Shown here piece by piece: positions 45,324 through 53,558 of a stretch of 64,000 nt of DNA. Source of the DNA: Mariniphaga sp964398855 (GTDB lineage: Bacteria > Bacteroidota > Bacteroidia > Bacteroidales > Prolixibacteraceae); contig CAYNOQ010000001.1 of NCBI GenBank assembly GCA_964398855.1, positions 1 to 64,000 of the forward strand, written 5' to 3'. How positions within the stretch are numbered: position 1 is the first letter of the stretch; each line of letters starts with the position of its first letter. Below the pieces are notes generated by a model, which worked only from the letters and a program-made list of their open reading frames with translations, did no database searches and was not told where the DNA came from. Position numbers and translations under genes: made by a program.

Positions 45324-46298
45324 ATGAATTTTGGTGAAATATTTAAAACAAAACGCTGGAGAACTTTCATGGGCTACATCTATGGCTGGGGTGCATCCAT
45401 AGTGATGATTGGCGCTTTATTCAAACTTCAGCACTGGCAGTATTCCGGTCTTCTGCTCACTATCGGTCTTTTGACGGAAGCCGTTATTTTCTTTTTGTCG
45501 GCTTTTGAGCCGCCGCTCGAAATTCCCGAATGGTCAAAGGTATATCCGGAGTTGAGGGATGATTTCGATATGATGGAACTGGATGACATCAGACCCGCAG
45601 GAAAAAACGGACTCAGTCAGCTGCTTGCTTCGTCGGAGCTCACACCCGAATTGCTTGACAAAGTAGGGCAAAGCCTGACCGAACTCTCCACCACGGCAAG
45701 AGGAATCAGCGATATTTCTTCGGCAACATTAGCTACCGATCAGTATGTGAAAAACATGAGCACTGCTTCGGAATCGATGAATTCGTTATCCGAACTGAAT
45801 AAACGTGCCAACGAAGTGGTCAACAGTTCGGTTGAAAAACTTGCACAGTCCTACTCTTCAACATCAGACCATATTGTTGAAACAGGAAAGCACTCCATTG
45901 AAAAACTTCACAAAACCAGTGAGGAGTTTTCTTCACAGCTTTTGGAGGCGGGCAAAAAATTGTCGGATACGGTTAACGGCGCATCCAATACGTTCACTTC
46001 CGAATTGAAAAACATTGGCGAAAATTCAAAAAACTATTCTGAATATCTTGAAAAACTGAATCAGAATATGCTGACACTGAATGAAAATCTTGAAAATCAG
46101 CTGAAGCAGGCAAAAGTTCAGTTTGATACCAATCAGAAATTCAGCGGTGACTTAAACCGTATTAACGAGATTCTCAGCTCATCGGTTAGTGAATTGCAGA
46201 AATATAAAGAGAATGCTGAACAATTGAATAAGCACCTGGGAGAATTGAATACCATTTATGGAAACATGTTAGGTGCAATGCGATATACAAACAAGTAA
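45324..46298 (+). CDS. gldL: Type IX secretion motor protein GldL
   Basis: A 324-residue inner-membrane protein with two N-terminal helices (about residues 17-34 and 41-60). The second carries the intramembrane glutamate (E52 in LLTEAVIFFLSAFEPP) that in the studied homologue takes part in proton-driven rotation with GldM. The rest is a long, largely coiled-coil cytoplasmic region (about 110-310). GldL and GldM form the 5:2 proton-motive motor powering type IX secretion and gliding. It lies 34 bp after gldK. Confidence 0.95.
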   Translation: MNFGEIFKTKRWRTFMGYIYGWGASIVMIGALFKLQHWQYSGLLLTIGLLTEAVIFFLSAFEPPLEIPEWSKVYPELRDDFDMMELDDIRPAGKNGLSQLLASSELTPELLDKVGQSLTELSTTARGISDISSATLATDQYVKNMSTASESMNSLSELNKRANEVVNSSVEKLAQSYSSTSDHIVETGKHSIEKLHKTSEEFSSQLLEAGKKLSDTVNGASNTFTSELKNIGENSKNYSEYLEKLNQNMLTLNENLENQLKQAKVQFDTNQKFSGDLNRINEILSSSVSELQKYKENAEQLNKHLGELNTIYGNMLGAMRYTNK

Positions 46299-46315
46299 AC
46301 TGAAGGAACTGTAGT

Positions 46316-47926
46316 ATGGGTTCAAAAAATTGTCCGGAAACTCCCCGGCAGAAAATGATAAACATGATGTACATTGTACTCACTGCAATGCTTGCTCTAA
46401 ATGTTGCAGCTGAGGTGCTTGATGCATTTAAAGTTGTCAATGTCAGTCTGCTTGAGACCTTTAAAGTGGTGGACATGAAAAATGCCCAGGTGTATGCCCG
46501 TTTTGAACAGGCAATGGCTGAAAACGAAACGAGGGTTAAGGAGTGGAAGGAAAAAGCAGACTACGTAAAACTCAATACCGATAACATCATCACTTTTATT
46601 TCAACCATTAAGGAAGAACTGGTAACCAAATCAGGATATAAAACCGTAGGTCCCGACGTGTCATTAGGACAGGACGATTTCTATCTGGTGACAATGGGCG
46701 GCGATACGCTTATTCTGTCCAGACCCGATGATTTAAATGTTCCATCCGAATTTTTAATCACACAGAAAAAGGCAACCGAGCTGAAAGATGAGATTGGTAA
46801 ACTCCGTTCGGAATTGGTTTCACTTATTGATGAATCGGATACCGAGCTGATAGAAACTGTCAAAAGCGCACTCGATACTTCCGATCCGCCAGTAAACTTT
46901 AGAGAAGGTGGCGAGAGTAAATCATGGGAAACCGAGCGCTTTTTGGACAAACCGCTTGCCGCAGTTTTAACCATTCTGGCAAAAGTACAGATTGACGTTA
47001 AGAATTCCGAAGCAAACCTTATCAATTATCTGTTTTCGCAGATTGATGCAGGCTCTTTCCTTTTCAATAAGCTGGGAGCACAGGTTATTCCCAATTCAAA
47101 TGTCATTCTGCAGGGCGATGAATATGTCGCAGATGTATTTTTAGCTGCAGAAGACACTACACAGCAGCCTGAGATTCTGATAAATAACAGAGAAGTACCG
47201 GTCAAAGACGGAAAAGCCACTTACAGGATTAAAACTTCCGAACCGGGTGTTTTCAGCTGGAGCGGACTGATCAGATACAAAACTCCGGGAGGTGTTATCA
47301 AAAGTTACCCTTTCCGTCAGGAGTATCAGGTTACCCAGCCCAGTGTAACCATGTCAGCCACACGCATGAATGTGTTTTACAGAGGATTGGATAATCCGTT
47401 TGATGTGGGTGCAGGTGGAATTCCGCACGAAAATCTTGAGGTAACCATGACAAACGGCAGGGTATTGCAACGCGGCGACGCCTTTGTCATTCAGCCCAAT
47501 GAGCTGGATGAGCAGGGGCGCAGAACAACCGTAACCGTTCATGCAAAAATCGGCAACGAAAGAAGGCTGCTTGGCAGCACCAACTGGCGGGTGAAAAGAG
47601 TTCCCGACCCCATTGCCAAAGTTGCAGGACAAGCCGGCGGTTCCATCAGAAAGGAGCGTCTGCTTGCGGAAGACGGCGTGCTTGCCGAGCTGGAAGATTT
47701 TGACTTTGACTTTAAATATACCGTTACTCAGTTTCGCGTGGAAATTTCAGCAGCCGGCGGATACGTTAATTTCTTTGAAAGCGCTTCGAACCGGTTTACC
47801 GAAGAACAAAAAAATCAGTTCAGAAGGCTTAATCCCAATAGTTTAATATATATAGCAAATATCAAAGCAGTCGGCAGCGATGGCGTTTCCCGCGATCTCG
47901 ACCCGATTTCGTTTAAAGTACAGTAG
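46316..47926 (+). CDS. gldM: Type IX secretion motor/stator protein GldM
   Basis: A 536-residue protein with a single N-terminal transmembrane helix (NMMYIVLTAMLALNVAAEVLDAF, about 16-38) and a long periplasmic region of four domains in homologues: a helical first domain (to about 220) and three beta-rich domains. The N-terminus SKNCPETPRQKMINMMYIVLTAMLALNVA is the family hallmark. It transmits motor rotation from GldL to the GldK/GldN ring. The gene starts 17 bp after gldL with a GAAGGAA ribosome-binding sequence. Confidence 0.95.
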   Translation: MGSKNCPETPRQKMINMMYIVLTAMLALNVAAEVLDAFKVVNVSLLETFKVVDMKNAQVYARFEQAMAENETRVKEWKEKADYVKLNTDNIITFISTIKEELVTKSGYKTVGPDVSLGQDDFYLVTMGGDTLILSRPDDLNVPSEFLITQKKATELKDEIGKLRSELVSLIDESDTELIETVKSALDTSDPPVNFREGGESKSWETERFLDKPLAAVLTILAKVQIDVKNSEANLINYLFSQIDAGSFLFNKLGAQVIPNSNVILQGDEYVADVFLAAEDTTQQPEILINNREVPVKDGKATYRIKTSEPGVFSWSGLIRYKTPGGVIKSYPFRQEYQVTQPSVTMSATRMNVFYRGLDNPFDVGAGGIPHENLEVTMTNGRVLQRGDAFVIQPNELDEQGRRTTVTVHAKIGNERRLLGSTNWRVKRVPDPIAKVAGQAGGSIRKERLLAEDGVLAELEDFDFDFKYTVTQFRVEISAAGGYVNFFESASNRFTEEQKNQFRRLNPNSLIYIANIKAVGSDGVSRDLDPISFKVQ

Positions 47927-47928
47927 TT

Positions 47929-48780
47929 ATGAAAAAAATAATCGCATATACCGGAATTTTGGTTTTTCTGCTTGCTTTTTCGGCAAGAAATGCCGATGCA
48001 CAGATAATTAACGGTGCATTCAGCACTACCGATATATCGGAGAAAAAACCAATGCCTCTGCCAACTGTCAGGGAGGCAGATGTGCTCTGGTCAAAAAAGG
48101 TGTGGAGAATCATCGACCTGAGAGAGAAAATGAACCTGCCGCTCTATTACCCCACTGTGGAAAACGACGGGTTTAAGAACCTGATAACTCTGCTGTTAGA
48201 TGGTGTTGAAAGCGGGCTGATCACTCCATACGATGCAAGATTGGATGACGATTTCAAGGTTCCTATGACCTACGAGCAGGTTCAGGAAGCTTTTGGCGCG
48301 GAAGAATCAACAGAAGAAACCATCGATTTTGACACGGGAGAGCGCAAAATGGTAACCATTCAGGGCGAAATCAGACCCGGAGAAATTAAGCAATACATGA
48401 TTAAGGAAGAGTGGTATTTCGACAAGCAATCTTCTTCTCTGAATGTGAGAATTGTCGGAATTTGCCCAATCCGCGAATTCACCCGCGACATTGATCAGGC
48501 AGGACAGGTTCAGCGAACCAAGGTTTTTTGGGTATATTATCCCGAAGCAAGAAACCTGCTGGCAACAAACAAGGTGCTCAATCCATACAATCATGCTCAG
48601 TCCATGTCGTTTGACGATCTTTTTATCAAAAGATTCTTCAACAGCTATATCGTAAAAGAGTCGAATGTTTACAATAACCGCGATATCAGCGCTTACCTGA
48701 GCGGGAAAGATGCCATGCTTGAGTCAAAACGCATTGAAAACGATATTTTCAATTTTGAACAGGACCTTTGGGAATATTAA
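47929..48780 (+). CDS. gldN: Type IX secretion ring protein GldN/PorN
   Basis: A 283-residue periplasmic protein with a signal peptide (hydrophobic residues 4-17, cleaved near ADAQ). The family blocks are present: VLWSKKVWRIIDLREKMNLPLYYP, LITLLLDGVESG, IKQYMIKEEWYFDKQSSSLNVRIVGICPI and VFWVYYPEARNLLATNKVLNPYNHAQSMSFDDLFIKRFF. It binds GldK to make the ring. It is 2 bp after gldM, and a terminator follows 22 bp after its stop, closing the core operon. Confidence 0.95.
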   Translation: MKKIIAYTGILVFLLAFSARNADAQIINGAFSTTDISEKKPMPLPTVREADVLWSKKVWRIIDLREKMNLPLYYPTVENDGFKNLITLLLDGVESGLITPYDARLDDDFKVPMTYEQVQEAFGAEESTEETIDFDTGERKMVTIQGEIRPGEIKQYMIKEEWYFDKQSSSLNVRIVGICPIREFTRDIDQAGQVQRTKVFWVYYPEARNLLATNKVLNPYNHAQSMSFDDLFIKRFFNSYIVKESNVYNNRDISAYLSGKDAMLESKRIENDIFNFEQDLWEY

Positions 48781-48802
48781 TATAAGAAAAGTATTTGAAC
48801 GC

Positions 48803-48843
48803 AGGGATGTACTGATGACAGCGCTTTGGTACATCCCTTTTTT
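48803..48843 (+). terminator. Terminator closing the gldKLMN operon
   Basis: AGGGATGTAC (48803-48812) and GTACATCCCT (48829-48838) form a perfect 10-bp stem around a 16-nt loop, followed by TTTTT. It separates gldN from the second gldK-like gene. Confidence 0.8.
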
Positions 48844-48893
48844 GAACTGCAAAACAACGGTAAAATTTATAGAAAAAGTTGAAGGGTTTCTGA

Positions 48894-50246
48894 TTGAAAA
48901 AAACAACACTCTATATCATCTTATTGGGAAGTTTTCTTTTTCATTCCTGCAAAAATGAAATAAATCAATTCCTTCCGGGCGGCGCGCGCAAATCCAAAAG
49001 CTGGTTTGAGCCGATTCCGTACGGCATGGCGTATATCCCGCGTGGTTCCTATGTTATAGGACCTTCAGATGATGAAGTGAATATTCACAGCAGCAGTTCA
49101 AGGCGAATTTCCATCGAATCGTTCTGGATGGACGATACGGAAATCACCAACAACGAATACCGCCAGTTCGTTTACTGGGTGCGCGACTCCATCGCACGAA
49201 GTATGCTGGCGCTGGTCTATCCGGAGTTTATGTACACTGAGACTTCCAAGGGCGCTCCGCTCAGCCAGCCGGTTATCAACTGGCGAGAAAAAATCAACTG
49301 GAAGAATGCAGACCAGCAGCAGGCTTTGGATGACCTGTTCATGCCTGAACATGAACGCTTTGCCTTTAGCCGGGAGATTGATACCCGAAAACTCGTTTAC
49401 GAATATGGCTGGGTGGACTACAAACAGGCAGCCCGCCGGGAAAACAGCTACAATCAAGAAAACCGCAGATACGAAGGAAGCATTGTCAATCAGCAGGGAG
49501 AAACGATCCCCATTGCAAACCGCAGCTCTTTCCTGATGCGCGAATCGGTTCCCGTTTATCCCGATACTTTGTGCTGGATCAGGGATTTTACCTATACCTA
49601 CAACGAACCCTACACTTTAAAATATTTTTCACACGTAGGCTTTGACAATTACCCGGTTGTGGGAATCACCTGGAAGCAGGCACGAGCATTCTGCCACTGG
49701 AGAACAGATATTCAGCAGGAGTTCAGCAGCAGGTTTAATGAGGCGCCGGCACATGCCTACCGGCTGCCTACCGAAGCAGAGTGGGAATATGCGGCACGTG
49801 GCGGTTTGAGCAACTCCGTCTATCCATGGGGAAGCTACTACACCCGAACAGACAAAGGGTGTTTTGTTGCCAATTTCAAACCGATGCGCGGAAATTATGT
49901 TGCTGACAGTCCCACTACCACCAACGCCATGCAGGTTGGTCAGTTTGACCCAAATAATTACGGATTGTACGACATGGCTGGAAACGTGGCAGAATGGACA
50001 AGCAGCGCATTTTATGAAGCAGCTTATGACAACATGAGCGATTTCAATCCCGAAATTGAGTATGAAACCCGCGCCGACGATCCGCCGGTGATGAAAAGAA
50101 AAGTTATCCGCGGCGGCTCATGGAAAGATGTCAGCTATTTTATCCGCAATTCCACACGAACTTATGAATATCAGGATTCTGCCAAATCCTATGTCGGATT
50201 CCGGTGTGTGAGAACATCCTTCAGGAGAGAACTGCTCCAAAAATAA
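48894..50246 (+). CDS. Second GldK-like lipoprotein (gldK paralogue)
   Basis: A 450-residue close paralogue of GldK; long blocks are identical (FWMDDTEITNNEYRQFV, DPPVMKRKVIRGGSWKDV) and similarity runs end to end. The start must be TTG at 48894: an in-frame TGA lies immediately upstream and the next ATG falls after the lipobox. With TTG the protein has a good lipoprotein signal (KKTTLYIILLGSFLFHSC, Cys19). The paralogue could form an alternative ring with GldN or correspond to a GldJ-like subunit. It lies beyond a terminator, so it may be expressed independently, although I see no exact -7 element. Confidence 0.88.
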   Translation: MKKTTLYIILLGSFLFHSCKNEINQFLPGGARKSKSWFEPIPYGMAYIPRGSYVIGPSDDEVNIHSSSSRRISIESFWMDDTEITNNEYRQFVYWVRDSIARSMLALVYPEFMYTETSKGAPLSQPVINWREKINWKNADQQQALDDLFMPEHERFAFSREIDTRKLVYEYGWVDYKQAARRENSYNQENRRYEGSIVNQQGETIPIANRSSFLMRESVPVYPDTLCWIRDFTYTYNEPYTLKYFSHVGFDNYPVVGITWKQARAFCHWRTDIQQEFSSRFNEAPAHAYRLPTEAEWEYAARGGLSNSVYPWGSYYTRTDKGCFVANFKPMRGNYVADSPTTTNAMQVGQFDPNNYGLYDMAGNVAEWTSSAFYEAAYDNMSDFNPEIEYETRADDPPVMKRKVIRGGSWKDVSYFIRNSTRTYEYQDSAKSYVGFRCVRTSFRRELLQK

Positions 50247-50271
50247 ATCTAACAGTTTATTATTCAGATTA

Positions 50272-50312
50272 ATAAAAAACAAATGTTTTCAGAAATATTC
50301 TAAAAACATTTG
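50272..50312 (-). terminator. Terminator of the TonB-dependent receptor gene
   Basis: CAAATGTTTT (50280-50289) and AAAACATTTG (50303-50312) form a perfect 10-bp stem with a 13-nt loop. On the minus strand the hairpin is followed by TTTTTTATT, so it closes the leftward receptor gene. It may also slow transcription from the gldK-like gene. Confidence 0.7.
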
Positions 50313-50343
50313 CAACACGGTCAGCCAAAAAACGAAATGAAGC

Positions 50344-52194
50344 TTATAAAGTGATATTTATACCGGTGAATACAGTCGCTCCCGGCATCGTGTAGTAGCG
50401 ATTCATCTCGTACTTGTCATTCAAAAGATTTTCACCACTAACGTACCATTTTAAATACCTGTTGATGGAATAGGCAGCCTTTGCCTTCAGCAAAGTGTAA
50501 TCTTCATTTGAAACTACCGGCGAAGGATCATTATCCAGATTGATGATTTGCTGCAAACTTGCATTCAGCTGTAACTTTTTCCACTGATAGTTTGCGCTTA
50601 GATAGAGATTATGTTCAGGAGTTGCATAAACCGGATTTTTCATGTGAATGTAGCTATAAGTTGCCGAAAGCCCCAGGTTTTTCACCGGGCGGGCATTAAC
50701 AAGCGCCTCTATTCCTTTGTTATCAATCTCGCCGGCATTGAGCAATCCCTGCAAGGGAACGGTAATAATCAGGTTATCTCCCTGAATGGAGAAAAATGTC
50801 AGCTCCGCATTGAGTTTTCCCTGGTAGAATGTGCCTGAAACTCCTGTTTCGTAATTGATTATCGACTCAGGGCTAAGCTCGGGATTTGGTCCCCACAGAA
50901 AAAGTTCCCGAATGGTGGGACTGCGAAATCCTTTGGAAACATTACCTTTCCAGGTTGTATTGCCGGTAAACTTCCAGGCAAATCCAACAGACGGAATGGT
51001 GTGGTTTCCGTAAACACTGTGGTTTTGAAACCGGATTCCCGCATTGAGCGTCAGTTTTTCCATCAGAGTTTGCTGCATGAAACCATAAACTCCTGTTTCA
51101 TTAACCGTTGTATCGGCAAAAACAGTCCCTGCACCGCCCATTGCCAGCAAATTTTCAGCCATTCCCCCGTAGTTCATGTGGTCAATTCCGACGGTCAGAT
51201 TATTTCCGCTGAACAGTTTGAGGGATTCATAAAGGTTCACTCCGTAATTGTGGTCGGTTGAGTGAAAGCCGTCCGTGATGTTGTGCTCCCCGAAATTGTA
51301 AAAAACTTTCAGCGCTCCGCTCGTCTTTTCAAATTCATTCTGAAGGGTGAAAGCCCAGTAACCGCGTGTGATGTCAATCCGTTCGCCGGGATTTGCGTTG
51401 AGTGTATCAGGTCCCGGATCGGCGGCTTTGAATCCGGCTAAGCTCAAATCGGTATTCAGGTGAAAATGCTGATTTACATCATAGCCCAGTTTTATGTATC
51501 CGTTTTTGATGTTGAAATCGGAATGTTCGCGGTGTCCGTTGGTGCGGTCGTGATTTCCTGAGGCAAAAACCGAAAACTTATTCTTTTTATACCCGCCTGA
51601 AACCATATATTTTTGGGTGTTGAATGAACCGTATGAGATGCGGGCATTTCCCCTTGCGCCGTCTGCCGTCTGCTTTTTCGTGATGATGTTAATTACGCCG
51701 CCCATTGCATTGGAGCCGTAGAGTATGGATGCAGGTCCGCGGATTACTTCAACCCGCTCGGCGTCCGATGCCACGTAAGAGTCGGGGAGCGGATGTCCCA
51801 TGATTCCCATGAACTGGGGGTGGCCGTCAATAAGCATCAAAACTCCGGTGGTGGGCACTCCGCCAACGCCGCGGATGGAAATCTGCCCGGCTGCGCCATC
51901 GGCAACACCAAATCCGGTAACTCCCCGCTCAGTAACAAAAAGTCCGGGAACTTTCCCGTTTAAAACGGGTAGCAGCGCCGATTCATCACTCTCTTCAATC
52001 TGCAATCTGTCGATTACAGAAACTGCCATGGGCACGCTGTTCCGGCTCACGCCAACATGGGTGCCCGTAACAACTATTTCATCAATTTTTACCGTGTCAG
52101 TCACACTTTGCGCGGGCTGACCAACTGTTATCAGCGGATAAAAAAATAGACCGCTCAACAGGATGCGTACTGAAATTCTTCTGTTTTTTCTCAT
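50344..52194 (-). CDS. TonB-dependent outer-membrane receptor
   Basis: A 616-residue receptor. A signal peptide (ISVRILLSGLFFYPLITVGQ) is followed by a TonB-box-like DEIVVTGTHVGVSR segment, the plug (about residues 35-170, with GLFVTERGVTGFGVADGAAGQISIRGV, VLMLIDGHPQ, RVEVIRGPASILYGSNAMGGVINIIT) and a 22-stranded-type barrel ending LLNDKYEMNRYYTMPGATVFTGINITL. The size and lack of a carboxypeptidase-like N-terminal domain distinguish it from SusC; it fits BtuB/FepA-like metal or cofactor receptors. It lies 57 bp downstream of a NikR-like regulator, hinting at a metal complex as ligand. Confidence 0.88.
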   Translation of the reverse strand: MRKNRRISVRILLSGLFFYPLITVGQPAQSVTDTVKIDEIVVTGTHVGVSRNSVPMAVSVIDRLQIEESDESALLPVLNGKVPGLFVTERGVTGFGVADGAAGQISIRGVGGVPTTGVLMLIDGHPQFMGIMGHPLPDSYVASDAERVEVIRGPASILYGSNAMGGVINIITKKQTADGARGNARISYGSFNTQKYMVSGGYKKNKFSVFASGNHDRTNGHREHSDFNIKNGYIKLGYDVNQHFHLNTDLSLAGFKAADPGPDTLNANPGERIDITRGYWAFTLQNEFEKTSGALKVFYNFGEHNITDGFHSTDHNYGVNLYESLKLFSGNNLTVGIDHMNYGGMAENLLAMGGAGTVFADTTVNETGVYGFMQQTLMEKLTLNAGIRFQNHSVYGNHTIPSVGFAWKFTGNTTWKGNVSKGFRSPTIRELFLWGPNPELSPESIINYETGVSGTFYQGKLNAELTFFSIQGDNLIITVPLQGLLNAGEIDNKGIEALVNARPVKNLGLSATYSYIHMKNPVYATPEHNLYLSANYQWKKLQLNASLQQIINLDNDPSPVVSNEDYTLLKAKAAYSINRYLKWYVSGENLLNDKYEMNRYYTMPGATVFTGINITL

Positions 52195-52203
52195 TTTAAA
52201 TTT

Positions 52204-52234
52204 TTCGTGTTACTATTTATTTAATTCGTGTTAC
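52204..52234. promoter_or_regulatory. Direct repeats TTCGTGTTAC upstream of the receptor gene
   Basis: TTCGTGTTAC occurs twice, at 52204-52213 and 52225-52234, start-to-start 21 bp (two helical turns), immediately upstream of the receptor start. TTCGTG recurs in the palindrome upstream of the regulator gene, so both are candidate binding sites of the NikR-like protein. Confidence 0.5.
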
Positions 52235-52251
52235 CGTAAGGGCAAAAAAAA

Positions 52252-52653
52252 TTATTCTGCTTTGCTCATAATCAGTTTTCCGTGCTGTATCCCATTAATA
52301 CTGATTAATTTATCTGAAATTTCCGTAAGTTTTTTGGAAGGACCTTTCACAGCAATGATTTCAAGGTAATTCAGTTCATTCAGATAAAAACCCTGAGTTG
52401 AAAGTACAAATTCACGATATGTTGACTGGATTTCAAATGATCTCTTCTGAATTTCAGTTTTCCCGTAGTCGAAAACTAACAAAACAGCTCCGGCAACAAT
52501 GTTGTCACATTTCCATTTCTCTTCAACTAAATTTTTCTCAATCAGGTGACGTATCGCGCGGGAGCGGTTTGAAAAATTATTCTCTTCCACATATTCATCA
52601 AGCGCAAGCAAAAGCTCTTCATCCAATGAAACACCAAAACGGGTAACTGCCAT
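52252..52653 (-). CDS. NikR-like ribbon-helix-helix regulator without nickel ligands
   Basis: A 133-residue protein with a NikR architecture: an N-terminal ribbon-helix-helix (VTRFGVSLDEELLLALDEYVEENNFSNRSRAIRHLIEK) and an ACT-like C-terminal domain (AVLLVFDYGK...LNYLEIIAVKG...GIQHGKLI). In E. coli NikR nickel is bound by H76, H87, H89 and C95. Here the aligned residues are S77, G88, Y90 and Y96, so none is kept. It may sense another ligand or act constitutively. It lies just upstream of the TonB-dependent receptor gene on the same strand. Confidence 0.85.
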   Translation of the reverse strand: MAVTRFGVSLDEELLLALDEYVEENNFSNRSRAIRHLIEKNLVEEKWKCDNIVAGAVLLVFDYGKTEIQKRSFEIQSTYREFVLSTQGFYLNELNYLEIIAVKGPSKKLTEISDKLISINGIQHGKLIMSKAE

Positions 52654-52673
52654 AGAATGTTACTTTTATTGAA

Positions 52674-52688
52674 ATTCGTGGCACGAAT
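52674..52688. promoter_or_regulatory. Palindrome ATTCGTGGCACGAAT upstream of the NikR-like gene
   Basis: A perfect 7-1-7 inverted repeat 21 bp before the regulator start. Its TTCGTG arm is the same word repeated upstream of the receptor gene. A GTAAC-N11-GTTAC pair (52643-52663) spans the start codon as well. Candidate autoregulatory operator. Confidence 0.55.
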
Positions 52689-52831
52689 ATAAGAAAAGTT
52701 GGGAATTTCAAAGCAAAAAGCCCTGAATTTTCAGATTATTTATTTTCAATGCTAAAACGGGTTTAATAATGGGAGAAGTAATCTATCTCCCGAAGATTTG
52801 AGATTTAAACGGCGTGCTGAAGCAAGCTGAT

Positions 52832-53122
52832 TTACACGTTAATTGAAATTTTCACTTTCCCACCGAGTCCTTTCTCTACGATTTCAAATAATGTTTTTAA
52901 AGTGATATTACTTCCATCGTTTTCAATTCGTGAAATAAAAGGTCTTTTCTTGTCAATTAGATCTGCAAGTTCCTGTTGAGTAATATTTTTCATTTCGCGT
53001 GCGTTTTTCAGTAACAGACCTACTTTAAAAGATTCAAAATCTCTATCCAATGCGTCACGTCTTGGCGTTCCTTTTTTCCCGTAAACATCGTCTTTTATAT
53101 CTTTCCAGCTTCTTGTTTCCAT
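52832..53122 (-). CDS. HigA-type XRE-family antitoxin
   Basis: A 96-residue protein with a helix-turn-helix (LLLKNAREMKNITQQELADLIDKKRPFISRIENDGSNITLKTLFEIVEKGLGGKVKISI). The N-terminal SWKDIKDDVYGKKGTPRRDALDRDFE extension is typical of HigA-like antitoxins paired with Gp49/RelE-type toxins. I chose the start at 53122, one base after the toxin stop; ATG codons at 53140 and 53143 are alternatives that would overlap the toxin gene by up to 20 bp. It should neutralise the upstream toxin and repress the pair. Confidence 0.8.
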   Translation of the reverse strand: METRSWKDIKDDVYGKKGTPRRDALDRDFESFKVGLLLKNAREMKNITQQELADLIDKKRPFISRIENDGSNITLKTLFEIVEKGLGGKVKISINV

Positions 53123-53123
53123 A

Positions 53124-53471
53124 TTATTTATTTTTTTCATCATAATATTTTTTCATCAATCTTAATGCTTTTTCAATCTCTCTTTTTGGCGTTTTTTGCA
53201 TTTTCTTTGTAAATCCATTTAATAATACAACTAATTTACCTTCATCGAAAAAGTAGAATACTCTCCATGTATTTGAGAATAAGCTAATTCTTGCTTCAAA
53301 AAGTCCGTTTGTTCCTGCAATTGCTTTAAGATAATTGCCTGGAACACGTTCCAATGCTTCAATCGCTTCAATTATCTTGAAAATCTTATTTTGAATCTTT
53401 TGCGGTTGTTGTTTTAAGAAGTCACTAAAATGATTTTCATATTCAACAACCTCCCGAGCTTGATTTTTCAT
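53124..53471 (-). CDS. HigB/RelE-type toxin
   Basis: A 115-residue protein of the phage-derived Gp49-like/HigB toxin family, an mRNA interferase fold. Recognisable segments are LERVPGNYLKAIAGTNGLFEARISLFSNTWRVFYFFDEGKLVVLLNGFTKKMQKTPKREIEKALRLMKKYY. The terminal lysine-rich helix is typical. It is encoded before its antitoxin, the usual higBA order. The promoter overlaps a palindrome at 53481-53496, consistent with autoregulation. Confidence 0.85.
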   Translation of the reverse strand: MKNQAREVVEYENHFSDFLKQQPQKIQNKIFKIIEAIEALERVPGNYLKAIAGTNGLFEARISLFSNTWRVFYFFDEGKLVVLLNGFTKKMQKTPKREIEKALRLMKKYYDEKNK

Positions 53472-53475
53472 AAAG

Positions 53476-53496
53476 CAAAAGTAACTTAAAAGTTAC
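53476..53496 (-). promoter_or_regulatory. higBA -7 element overlapping an operator palindrome
   Basis: On the minus strand TACTTTTG (53483-53476) is a -7 element directly before the toxin start. The inverted repeat GTAACTT-AA-AAGTTAC (53481-53496) overlaps its upstream edge, the usual arrangement for antitoxin-mediated repression. Confidence 0.55.
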
Positions 53497-53558
53497 AGGC
53501 AGGCAGGTTTTTCGAGATATTTTCTTTGGTATGTTCGTAATGAGTTTGCTACAGCGCT

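Noticed and set aside
53123..53143. Longer antitoxin start at 53143
   Set aside because: It would overlap the toxin gene by 20 bp and adds seven residues not seen at the start of typical HigA proteins; the ATG at 53122 fits better, though this is not certain.
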